Assembly (NCBI GenBank): GCA_035638495.1
Contig: DASQZW010000231.1
Span: forward strand, 1-14,787
Length of the DNA: 14,787 nt
Reading direction: 5' to 3'
Source of the DNA: CF-161 sp035638495
Lineage (GTDB): Bacteria; Chloroflexota; Dormibacteria; Dormibacterales; Dormibacteraceae
The notes under the pieces are model-generated. The model saw nothing but the letters and a program-made list of their open reading frames with translations, did no database searches and had not been told where the DNA came from. Within the stretch, counting starts at the first letter, position 1. Every line of letters begins with the position of its first letter. Shown piece by piece: positions 1 to 6,411 of the stretch. Made by a program: the position numbers and the translations under genes.

Positions 1-1
1 T

Positions 2-354
2 GGGGCTCTTCTTAGCGACCCCCCCTCCGGGCCCTGGGGGGCCCTCCTCCCCCGCGAGGGGGGAGGGACTGGGGGGGCTCTGCTCAGCGACCCCCCCTCC
101 GGGCCCTAGGGGGCCCTCCTCCCCCGCGAGGGGGGAGGGACCAGGCTGACCACTCCAGCAACCAGCGCTCAGAGCAGGGGAATGCATTCAGCAGTGGGCC
201 TCTTCTCAGCGACCCCCCTCCGGGCCGGGGGGGCCCTCCTCCCCCGCGAGGGGGGAGGGACTGGGGGGCGCTCTCCTCAGCGACCCCCCCTCCGGGCCCT
301 GGGGGGCCCTCCTCCCCCGCGAGGGGGGAGGGATCAGGCTGACTACTCTCCCAG
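2..354. repeat. Duplicated block of GC-rich palindromic repeats
   Basis: Four copies of a unit of about 67 bases lie at roughly 2-68, 74-140, 196-260 and 265-333. Each carries the core AGCGACCCCCC, then TCCGGGCC, a G-run, and a near-palindrome CCCTCC..CCCCGCGAGGGG..GGAGGG. Units 1-2 and 3-4 are tandem pairs, and both pairs are followed by a similar tail (CAGGCTGAC at 142-150 and 335-343). A two-unit block plus tail has therefore been duplicated around a 55-base unique spacer (141-195). The second tail runs into the stop codon of the pentapeptide-repeat gene. The strong hairpin potential directly after that gene could end transcription. No open reading frame here looks real. Confidence 0.85.
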
Positions 355-885
355 CTCCACCCCCAGTGAGACCACGCGGATGTCCGCGTGGCCCAGCAGC
401 AGCGCCGCCGCCTGCTCGGGGTCGATGATGGTGCCGGCCAGGTCGTCGAGCGTCGCCCGGATGCCGCCGATGTCGCACCCGCGCAGGTCCACCCCCCGGA
501 GCCGCGAACCGGACAGGACGCTCAGCGACAAGTCACAGTCGACGAACGCGGCGCGCGGCAGCTCGCTCGCCATCAGGCTCGACTCGGGCAGCTGGCAGCG
601 CTCGAACCGCATGGCCTCCAGCCGGCACCGATCGACCTGCAGGTAGCGGGCCTGGCAGTCGCGCAGCACCACGTCCGCGCCCCGGCAGTCGGTGAGCCGG
701 AAGCCCGTGAGCCGGCAGCGCTCGAACACCACCTCGTCGAAGCTGCACCGCTCCCATTCGGCGTTGGACAGGTCGCAGTCGACCAGGTGGCAGTGGCGCA
801 GGTCCGCCATGCGCAGGCGCTCGCCGCCGAGCCGCTCGCCGCTCAGGCGCAGCCCCGCGTTCGTCTCGCCGGACTCAAGCGGCAC
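343..885 (-). CDS. Pentapeptide-repeat protein
   Basis: Encodes about 180 residues. From about residue 14 to 150 the chain repeats every five residues with a central Leu, Phe or Val and frequent Cys, as in MADLRHCHLVDCDL, FERCRLTGFRL and LRGVDLRGCDIGGIRA. This is the pattern of the right-handed quadrilateral beta-helix pentapeptide-repeat family. The tail (GTIIDPEQAAALLLGHADIRV) resembles the C-terminal cap common in bacterial members. Length is close to MfpA and somewhat shorter than Qnr proteins, DNA mimics that bind gyrase, but no gyrase role can be shown here. The GTG at 885 is chosen because it overlaps the upstream gene's stop by 11 bases, implying translational coupling. Longer in-frame upstream sequence is antisense-like and lacks repeats. 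It is the third gene of a minus-strand trio and ends inside the GC-rich repeat block. Confidence 0.85.
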   Translation of the reverse strand: MPLESGETNAGLRLSGERLGGERLRMADLRHCHLVDCDLSNAEWERCSFDEVVFERCRLTGFRLTDCRGADVVLRDCQARYLQVDRCRLEAMRFERCQLPESSLMASELPRAAFVDCDLSLSVLSGSRLRGVDLRGCDIGGIRATLDDLAGTIIDPEQAAALLLGHADIRVVSLGVELGE

Positions 886-1294
886 GGGCGACCTGCAGCA
901 GCCACTCCAGCGCGCCACGGAGGTACGGCCGCTGAAGGACGAGCAGCTCCACAACCACCCGCCCGTCCGCGACTCGGGCGTCCCACCAGCGCCACTGCCG
1001 GTGGTCGGGCTGGAACCAGTACGTCCACGCACGCAGCGACCACCTGTCGAGCACGCAGTCCTGGACCTCGGCGTCGTCCACACAGGCCGCGACGAACCAC
1101 GCGGGGAGGAGGGACCGCCACTCGCCGGCGGTCGGCCACTCGCCGCCGTCGCGACCGATCACCGCCTCCAGCACCTCGCGCGTCCGGGCCAGCGCGCCGT
1201 CGCCGCCCGGCGCCTCCAGCGTGTCGAGCTCGGCGGGCGGCGCCTCGCCGGCGGCCCCCTCGTGGATGTGTCGCAGCTCCTCGGCCGGTGTCAC
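875..1294 (-). CDS. Trp-rich hypothetical protein
   Basis: Encodes 139 residues with no family I recognise. The N-terminal half is acidic and helical (ELRHIHEG, TREVLEAVIG). The C-terminal half is rich in tryptophan (W85, W90, W93, W101, W103, W104) within a compact segment RWSLRAWTYWFQPDHRQWRW, followed by a strand-like VVVELLVL and a helix GALEWLLQVA. There is no signal peptide or membrane span, so it is probably a small soluble cytoplasmic domain. The start is GTG, 16 bases after the stop of the ribbon-helix-helix gene, and the stop overlaps the start of the pentapeptide-repeat gene, so all three probably share a transcript. A toxin role next to the regulator is possible but nothing in the sequence shows it. 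Confidence 0.75.
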   Translation of the reverse strand: MTPAEELRHIHEGAAGEAPPAELDTLEAPGGDGALARTREVLEAVIGRDGGEWPTAGEWRSLLPAWFVAACVDDAEVQDCVLDRWSLRAWTYWFQPDHRQWRWWDARVADGRVVVELLVLQRPYLRGALEWLLQVARAA

Positions 1295-1310
1295 GGCGTG
1301 AGATTGTCGC

Positions 1311-1478
1311 TCACCGGCGGGCGAGGGGCAGGTCGAGCTGGGGGTCCAGCCGGCGCCGGTGCTCCTCGACCGCCTCCCGGACCAGCTGGGCCATCGGCTC
1401 GCGGCGCCGGAACGCGGTCTCCCGCACCCACTCGTACAACTCCTCCGGAAACGCGATCGGGACCTTGACGTGCGGCAC
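1311..1478 (-). CDS. Ribbon-helix-helix (CopG/Arc-like) DNA-binding protein
   Basis: A 55-residue protein whose fold can be read directly: a beta strand (HVKVPIAFP), helix A (EELYEWVRETAFRRRE) and helix B (PMAQLVREAVEEHRRR), ending in a short tail. This is the usual layout of ribbon-helix-helix dimers, which are autorepressors or antitoxins that insert the paired strand in the DNA major groove. GTG start codons in frame lie at 1478, 1496, 1505 and 1520. The shortest is preferred because it begins just before the strand and leaves the inverted repeat 1478-1516 outside the gene, as expected for autoregulation. The longest form would be 69 residues. It heads the minus-strand trio and is divergent from dnaN. 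No recognisable toxin partner is present. Confidence 0.75.
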   Translation of the reverse strand: MPHVKVPIAFPEELYEWVRETAFRRREPMAQLVREAVEEHRRRLDPQLDLPLARR

Positions 1479-1516
1479 GCGATATCTCAATGTCACGATG
1501 TCCACAGGATATCGCG
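1478..1516. promoter_or_regulatory. 9-bp perfect inverted repeat between RHH gene and dnaN
   Basis: CGCGATATC (1478-1486) and GATATCGCG (1508-1516) form a perfect inverted repeat with a 21-base spacer, so the half-site centres are 30 bp, or about three helical turns, apart. It lies in the divergent gap between the ribbon-helix-helix gene and dnaN and is a good candidate operator for that regulator. The spacer holds ATGTCCACA (1498-1506), one mismatch from the actinobacterial DnaA box TTGTCCACA. Binding by either protein is inference. Confidence 0.5.
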
Positions 1517-1524
1517 CCACCGCG

Positions 1525-1530
1525 TAGGAT
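1525..1530 (+). promoter_or_regulatory. Possible -10 box for dnaN (leaderless)
   Basis: TAGGAT fits the TANNNT pattern and ends 7 bases before the dnaN ATG, the spacing seen for leaderless actinobacterial transcripts. The same bases (AGGA) could instead act as a ribosome binding site. No convincing -35 box is visible. Confidence 0.3.
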
Positions 1531-1537
1531 CGGTCGC

Positions 1538-2689
1538 ATGAGGCTCATCTGCGATTCGGCCGACCTGGCGGGCGCGCTCGCGGTCGTGATGCGGGCGGCT
1601 GCGTCGAGGACGAGCCTGCCCGTGCTCGGCATGGTGCTGCTGGAGACCACCGACGGTGGGCTCCGGCTCACCGCGACCAACCTCGAGCTCGCCATCCTCC
1701 GCACGCTTCCCGCCGAGGTGGTCGAGGAGGGCGCCGTCGCGGTGCCCGGCCGCCTGCTCGCCGAGTACACCGGCGCGCTGCCGCGGGAGGAGCTGCGGCT
1801 CGCGCTGGAGGAGCCGGGCAGCCGGCTCGTGCTGCGCTCGGACTCGTTCAGCACCGAGATCAACGGGGTCCCCGGCGACGAGTTCCCGCCCATCACCGCG
1901 GGCGATGCCCGGGACAGCCTGCGGCTGCCCGCGCCGCGGCTGCTGGGCGCCGTGACCGACACCCTGGTGGCCGCCTCCACGGACGAGGCGCGTCCGGTCC
2001 TGACCGGCGTCAGGCTGGAGACGGCCGGCGGCCGGCTGGCACTGCTCGCCAGCGACGGGCACCGCCTAGCCGTCCGCGCGGTGGACGTCGACGCGGCGGT
2101 GCCGCCGCTGACCGCGGGAGGCATCACGCTCCCGGCCCGGGCGCTGGCCGAGGCGGTCCGGCTGTTCCGGGCGGTGGACGGCGACCTCGACCTGTCCGTG
2201 AGCGCCACCGGCAACCAGGTCGTCCTGCGGGCGCCGGGCGTGGAACTCGCCTCGCGCGTCATCGACGGCGCCTATCCGAACCTCCGCCGGCTCGTGCCAG
2301 ACGCCTCGGGGACCCGGGTGACGGTCGCGGCGCCACAGCTCGGCGCCCGGCTGCGGGCGCTGACCCCGTTCGCCGAGACCAGCGCCAACGTGGTGCGGCT
2401 GGACGTCACGCCCCGCTCGATCCTGCTCTCGGCGGCCACCGTCGACGTCGGGTCCGCGCGCACCGAGCTGGAGGCCGACGTGGAGGGCCTGGAGACCAGC
2501 GTGGCGTTCAACGCGCGCTACCTGCTCGACTGCCCCGCACTGGGCACCGACGAGCGGGTCGAGCTGCACCTGAACGGGCCGCTCGGCGCGTTCTCGGTCC
2601 GCCGCGTCGGCCGCGACGACTACGTCTACCTCTTCATGCCCGTCCGGTACTCGCTCCGCACGGAGCAGCGGTCCGCTTCTCTAACGTAG
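1538..2689 (+). CDS. dnaN: DNA polymerase III beta subunit (sliding clamp), probable second copy
   Basis: A 383-residue clamp covering all three domains. Dimers encircle DNA and tether the replicative polymerase and other partners. Recognisable landmarks are SDGHRLAVR (residues 172-180, with the ligand-pocket His at 175 as in E. coli), RVIDGAYPNLRRLVP in the domain 2-3 region, and the C-terminal FMPVR (366-370). After FMPVR the chain runs 13 residues past the position where the E. coli clamp ends (MPMRL). The partner-binding pocket therefore looks intact. The ATG at 1538 matches the family N-terminus (MRLICDSADLAGAL). Upstream in-frame sequence runs through the inverted repeat and is rejected. 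No dnaA, recF or gyrB is nearby, so this is likely a paralogue of the origin-linked gene, comparable to the second dnaN known in streptomycetes. A 36-base gap leads to the fusion dehydrogenase. Confidence 0.93.
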   Translation: MRLICDSADLAGALAVVMRAAASRTSLPVLGMVLLETTDGGLRLTATNLELAILRTLPAEVVEEGAVAVPGRLLAEYTGALPREELRLALEEPGSRLVLRSDSFSTEINGVPGDEFPPITAGDARDSLRLPAPRLLGAVTDTLVAASTDEARPVLTGVRLETAGGRLALLASDGHRLAVRAVDVDAAVPPLTAGGITLPARALAEAVRLFRAVDGDLDLSVSATGNQVVLRAPGVELASRVIDGAYPNLRRLVPDASGTRVTVAAPQLGARLRALTPFAETSANVVRLDVTPRSILLSAATVDVGSARTELEADVEGLETSVAFNARYLLDCPALGTDERVELHLNGPLGAFSVRRVGRDDYVYLFMPVRYSLRTEQRSASLT

Positions 2690-2725
2690 GGAGGACCGGA
2701 TTCGACAGCAGGGAGGAGCAGGAGG

Positions 2726-5140
2726 ATGGGCAAGAGCGTCGGCTTCATCGGCCTGGGGACGATGGGCCTGCCGATGGCGAGCAACCTGCTCGCGGCGGGC
2801 CATGTGGTGCGGGGGTACGACGTTGATCCGGCGCGCCTGCGAGCCCTGGAAGCAAAGGGCGGCGAGGGGGCGGGCTCCGCGCGCCACGCGGCGGACGGGG
2901 CCGACGTCGTGATCTCCATGCTGCCGGCCTCGCGCCACGTCCTGGCCGCGATGCTCGGTCCCGACGGCGCCGTCGAGGGACTGCGCCCGGGCGCGGCGGT
3001 CCTGGAGATGAGCACGATCGACCCCGCTACCACCCGGCGCGTGGCGGAGGCGGTGACGGCGCGCGGCTGCCGGATGCTCGACGCCCCGGTCAGCGGCGGC
3101 TCGGTCGGCGCCCGCGACGCGACGCTGACGATCATGGTCGGCGGCGACGCGGCGGACCTGGAAGCGCAGCGGGACCTGCTCCGGGCGCTGGGCACGCGCG
3201 TCGTCCACTGCGGCCCCATCGGGATGGGCGAGACGGTGAAGCTCGCCAACAACCTTCTCGCCGGCACCTCGATGGTCGCGGTCGCCGAGGCATTCGCGCT
3301 CGGGATCCGGGGCGGCGCCGACCCCGCCGTCCTCCTCGAGGTGATTCAGAACAGCTCGGGCAACTGCTGGTCGCTGCGCAACACGCCCGTGCCGGGGCTG
3401 GTGCCGGGCGCTCCAGTCAACCAGGACTTCGCTCCCGGGTTCATGGTCGACCTGATGCACAAGGACCTCGGCCTGGCGCTCGGCGCCGGCGCTGACCTCG
3501 GGCTGCCGCTGACGCTGGGCGCGGTCGCGCACCAGCTGTACGGGATGGCCAGCCGCCACGGGTACGGCAAGCTCGACATGTCGGCCGTCGCCAAGCTGCT
3601 GGAAGGGCCGGAGGCGCCACTGTGGGACCAGCGTGTCGCGGCGAACGGCTCGCTGCCCGCGGCCGAGCCCGCGGAGCCACGGCTGGACGTCGCGCGCGAG
3701 CCCATGCTCGTGGACGGCGAGTGGCGCGAGAGCGTGGGGGGCGCCTTCCTGGCGGTCGAGAACCCGGCGCGGCGTGGCTGCGTCATCGCGGAGGTGCCGC
3801 GCGGCACGGCGGCGGACGTCGAGCTCGCGGTCGGCGCGGCGGCGCGGGCGTTCCAGTTCTGGCGGTCGGTCGCCCCGCGCGAGCGCGGCCGGCTGATGCT
3901 GCAGATCGCCGCCGACGTCGAGCAGCGCGCCGAAGAGCTGGCGACGCTGCTGGCCACCGAGACGGGCAACGCGATCCGCCCCCAGGCGCGGCCGGAAGTG
4001 AAGAACACGGCCGAGGTCTTCCGCTACTTCGGCGGCGTGGCGAGCGAGCTGAAGGGCGCGGTCATCCCGCTGGGCGAGGAGCTGCTGAGCTACAGCCGGC
4101 GGGAGCCGATCGGGGTCGTCGGCGCCATCATCCCGTGGAACTCGCCGCTGCTCCTGGCCGCGCTCAAGATCGCGATGGCGATCACCGCGGGGAACACGCT
4201 GGTGCTGAAGGCGGCCGAGGACGCGCCGCTGACGGTGCTGAAGCTGGCGCGCATCTGCGCCGAGCACCTGCCGGCGGGTGTGCTCAACGTCCTGACCGGC
4301 TACGGCGAGGAGTGCGGGGCGCCGCTGGCAGCCCACCCGGGCGTCGCCAAGGTCTCCTTCACGGGGTCGACCGAGGTGGGCCGGCTGGTGATGCGGGCGG
4401 CATCCGAGCGCATCGCGCCCGTCTCGCTCGAGCTGGGCGGCAAGTCGCCCGCCATCGTGTTCCCCGATTCAGACGACGACCGCACCGCCGACGGCGTCAT
4501 CGCGGGCATGCGCTTCACTCGCCAGGGCCAGTCGTGCACCGCTGGATCGCGCCTGTTCCTGCACGAGTCGATCGCCGACTCGTTCCTGGACCGCCTGCTG
4601 CACCGGCTGGGCGCGCTGAAGATCGGCGACCCGCTCGACGAGGCGACCGACATGGGCAGCATCATCAACCGCCGCCAGTTCGACCGCGTCTGCTCCTACA
4701 TCGAGGATGGGATGCGCCAGCGCGACGGGCGGCTGGTGCTCGGAGGCCTGCCGCCGACCGACGGCGATCTGGCGGAGGGCTACTTCGTGCAGCCGACGGT
4801 CTTCGCGGGCGTCGGGAACGACTGGCGGATCGCGCGCGAGGAGATCTTCGGTCCGGTGCTCGTGGTGATCCCGTGGAGCGACGAGCGGGAGGCCGTGCGG
4901 ATGGCCAACGACAGTCACTACGGCCTGGCCGCGTACGTGTGGTGCAGGGACGTGACGCGAGCGCTGCGCACCGCGCACGCGATCGAGTCGGGCTGGGTGC
5001 AGGTCAACCAGGGCACGGGCCAGCTGCCGGGCCAGTCCTACGGCGGCTTCAAGCAGAGCGGGATCGGTCGCGAGTTCTCGCTGGAGGGGATGCTGGAGAG
5101 CTTCACCCAGATCAAGAGCGTGACGGTGAACCTGCGCTGA
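2726..5140 (+). CDS. Fused 3-hydroxyisobutyrate-dehydrogenase-type reductase and aldehyde dehydrogenase
   Basis: One 804-residue reading frame holds two full enzymes. Residues 1-297 form a beta-hydroxyacid dehydrogenase: Rossmann motif GFIGLGTMG (G9, G11, G14), substrate loop DAPVSGG (119-125), catalytic K172 in ETVKLANN and K246 in MHKDLGLAL. After a linker of about 25 residues, residues 325-804 form an NAD(P)-dependent aldehyde dehydrogenase with N472 (PWNSP), K495, E569 (LELGGKSP), C604 (GQSCTAGS) and EEIFGPVL. All catalytic residues are present. E569 argues for a hydrolytic acid-forming enzyme rather than the CoA-acylating MmsA type. The expected chemistry is hydroxyacid to semialdehyde to dicarboxylate with channelling, substrate unknown. 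A strong ribosome site GGGAGGAG (2711-2718) sets the start. It lies 36 bases after dnaN and is possibly co-transcribed by read-through. Confidence 0.93.
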   Translation: MGKSVGFIGLGTMGLPMASNLLAAGHVVRGYDVDPARLRALEAKGGEGAGSARHAADGADVVISMLPASRHVLAAMLGPDGAVEGLRPGAAVLEMSTIDPATTRRVAEAVTARGCRMLDAPVSGGSVGARDATLTIMVGGDAADLEAQRDLLRALGTRVVHCGPIGMGETVKLANNLLAGTSMVAVAEAFALGIRGGADPAVLLEVIQNSSGNCWSLRNTPVPGLVPGAPVNQDFAPGFMVDLMHKDLGLALGAGADLGLPLTLGAVAHQLYGMASRHGYGKLDMSAVAKLLEGPEAPLWDQRVAANGSLPAAEPAEPRLDVAREPMLVDGEWRESVGGAFLAVENPARRGCVIAEVPRGTAADVELAVGAAARAFQFWRSVAPRERGRLMLQIAADVEQRAEELATLLATETGNAIRPQARPEVKNTAEVFRYFGGVASELKGAVIPLGEELLSYSRREPIGVVGAIIPWNSPLLLAALKIAMAITAGNTLVLKAAEDAPLTVLKLARICAEHLPAGVLNVLTGYGEECGAPLAAHPGVAKVSFTGSTEVGRLVMRAASERIAPVSLELGGKSPAIVFPDSDDDRTADGVIAGMRFTRQGQSCTAGSRLFLHESIADSFLDRLLHRLGALKIGDPLDEATDMGSIINRRQFDRVCSYIEDGMRQRDGRLVLGGLPPTDGDLAEGYFVQPTVFAGVGNDWRIAREEIFGPVLVVIPWSDEREAVRMANDSHYGLAAYVWCRDVTRALRTAHAIESGWVQVNQGTGQLPGQSYGGFKQSGIGREFSLEGMLESFTQIKSVTVNLR

Positions 5141-5163
5141 GGGGCGATTCCACTCGCCCTCCA

Positions 5164-5177
5164 TGAGAGCACTCTCA
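5164..5177. promoter_or_regulatory. Perfect palindrome TGAGAG-CA-CTCTCA
   Basis: TGAGAG (5164-5169) and CTCTCA (5172-5177) form a perfect inverted repeat with a 2-base centre, 23 bases after the fusion dehydrogenase stop. It looks like a LacI-type or other dimeric-repressor operator, but no promoter starts there on the plus strand, so it may be a relic or part of a terminator. Confidence 0.25.
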
Positions 5178-5310
5178 CGCCGGTCTCATCTGCGGGATGG
5201 GGCTCGGCGGACACAATCGGAGCCCGCAACCGTTGGTCCCACCCAGTTCCCACGCAGCGGGGTGCCGCGTCCGCGCCGGGCCGGCGCCCCACGCACCTCC
5301 ATCGCTCGGG

Positions 5311-5396
5311 TGGGAATGAGGGAGATTCGTCCGGCGGATCTCCCTTATTCGAGTGGGAATATGGGCGATTCGCCAGACGAATCTCCCTATTGCAGA
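5311..5396. repeat. Two tandem 43-bp hairpin repeats
   Basis: Two adjacent imperfect copies (5311-5353 and 5354-5396) share about two thirds of their bases, with TGGGAAT, GATTCG and ATCTCCCT conserved. Each can fold alone: AGGGAGATTCG (5319-5329) with CGGATCTCCCT (5335-5345), and GGGCGATTCG with CGAATCTCCC in the second. The outer arms also pair perfectly over 13 bases (5319-5331 AGGGAGATTCGTC with 5376-5388). The pair lies between convergent genes and may serve as a bidirectional terminator or be a copy of a dispersed extragenic repeat. The rest of the gap 5141-5415 shows no convincing gene. Confidence 0.7.
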
Positions 5397-5415
5397 TCGG
5401 TTTCGCCACGCCGTC

Positions 5416-6384
5416 TCAGTCGAAGTCGATCGCGACCTTGATCGCGGCGTCGCCCTCGCGGGCCAGCGCGAGCGCCTCCGGCAGCCGCTCGATGCCGAGG
5501 CGGTGGGTGACCAGCCGTGACACGTCCAGCTCGCCGCTTGCGATGCGCTCGACGGCCTCGCGGAACGACGCCAGCCCCGGCTCCAGCTGGGCGCCCGCGC
5601 TGACCTCGATCGTGGGCCGCCGGCGGAAGACCTCGCCGTACGGAAACGTCATGTCGCCGCCTCGCTCGGGCAGCCCGAAGTAGCCGACGCGGCCGGCATC
5701 GGCCACCGCGCGCAGGGCCAGGACCCGCGTGGCGTCCCGGCCGGCCGCCTCGACCACCAGGTCCGCGCCGCGGCCCGCGGTCAGGTCCATCACGGCCTCG
5801 ACCACCGACTCGGCCGGCGCCAGCACGGTGACGTCCGCCCCGAGCGCCCGCGCGGCGTCCAGCCGGTGGGCGTGCCGGTCCGCCACCACGATGTGGCCGA
5901 AGCCGGCGCGGCGCAGGAGCTGCGTGAAGTGCAGGCCGGCCGAGCCGGCGCCGATCACCGCGGCGGTCTCGCCGGCCGGGCCCGGCCAGAAGCGCTTCAG
6001 CGCGAAGACGACCGTGCCCAGCTGCTGGGCCATCATCGCCGTCTCCACGTCGGCGTCGGCCGGCAGCGGCACCAGGAACGCGTCCGCCACGGCCTGGCGG
6101 TCGGCGAACGCGCGCGAGGTGGACGGCACCGGCGTCGCCAGCACCAGGTCGCCGGCGGCGTGACGGGGGGACCGGCTCTCCAGCACCTCGCCGACGCTCT
6201 CGTGGCCGGGGAAGCCGGGCGGGTGGGAGAACTCCTCGTGGTCCCGGTTGAACACGGTGTGGACGTCGCTGCCGCAGATCGAGGCGCCCAGCGTGCGCAG
6301 CAGCACCTCGCCGGCCTGCGGCGACGGGACCGGAACTCGATCCACCTCGACGCGGCCCGGCCCGACCAGGCGGCCCGCGCGCAT
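5416..6384 (-). CDS. Medium-chain zinc-type alcohol/polyol dehydrogenase
   Basis: A 322-residue NAD(P)-dependent dehydrogenase of the medium-chain family. The N-terminal GroES-like domain carries the catalytic-zinc residues C37 (SICGSDVH) and H61-E62 (GHESVGEVLE). The four-cysteine structural zinc lobe of classical members is absent, and the chain is slightly shorter than the usual 340-350. The nucleotide domain has GAGSAG (145-150), with D169 at the end of the second strand (IVVADRHAHRL), which favours NAD over NADP. It is nearest in style to threonine, sorbitol or sugar-acid dehydrogenases, and the substrate is unresolved. The ATG at 6384 begins MRAGRLVGPG, the family's normal N-terminus. 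A GTG nine bases earlier is an alternative. It diverges from the epimerase gene across a gap of under 30 bases, so the two are probably controlled together. Confidence 0.88.
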   Translation of the reverse strand: MRAGRLVGPGRVEVDRVPVPSPQAGEVLLRTLGASICGSDVHTVFNRDHEEFSHPPGFPGHESVGEVLESRSPRHAAGDLVLATPVPSTSRAFADRQAVADAFLVPLPADADVETAMMAQQLGTVVFALKRFWPGPAGETAAVIGAGSAGLHFTQLLRRAGFGHIVVADRHAHRLDAARALGADVTVLAPAESVVEAVMDLTAGRGADLVVEAAGRDATRVLALRAVADAGRVGYFGLPERGGDMTFPYGEVFRRRPTIEVSAGAQLEPGLASFREAVERIASGELDVSRLVTHRLGIERLPEALALAREGDAAIKVAIDFD

Positions 6385-6411
6385 CACGTCCACGACGCCG
6401 TGATGGTACAC

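Noticed and set aside
2..333. CRISPR array
   Set aside because: Units are long, GC-rich, nearly contiguous and palindromic, with only one spacer-like gap. No cas gene is present.
388..1527. Long plus-strand open frame opposite the pentapeptide-repeat trio
   Set aside because: Composition is Arg/Pro/Ala-rich with no domain. The minus-strand frames show real repeat and ribbon-helix-helix patterns.
1490..1537. N-terminal extension of dnaN from an upstream ATG
   Set aside because: It would translate the inverted repeat and add residues unlike clamp N-termini. MRLICDSAD at 1538 fits the family.
1478..1540. Replication origin at dnaN
   Set aside because: Only one DnaA-box-like 9-mer, no AT-rich unwinding stretch and no dnaA. 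It does not look like an origin.
2681..4336. 551-codon minus-strand open frame opposite the fusion dehydrogenase
   Set aside because: Antisense shadow typical of very GC-rich genes. The plus strand encodes complete catalytic motifs.
3704..5140. MmsA-type methylmalonate-semialdehyde dehydrogenase for the second half of the fusion
   Set aside because: The general-base Glu is present (E569 in LELGGKSP), which CoA-acylating MmsA enzymes lack, so a hydrolytic ALDH fits better.
5163..5441. Small open frames on both strands in the convergent gap
   Set aside because: They are built from the 43-bp hairpin repeats and run into the neighbouring genes. No ribosome site or domain.
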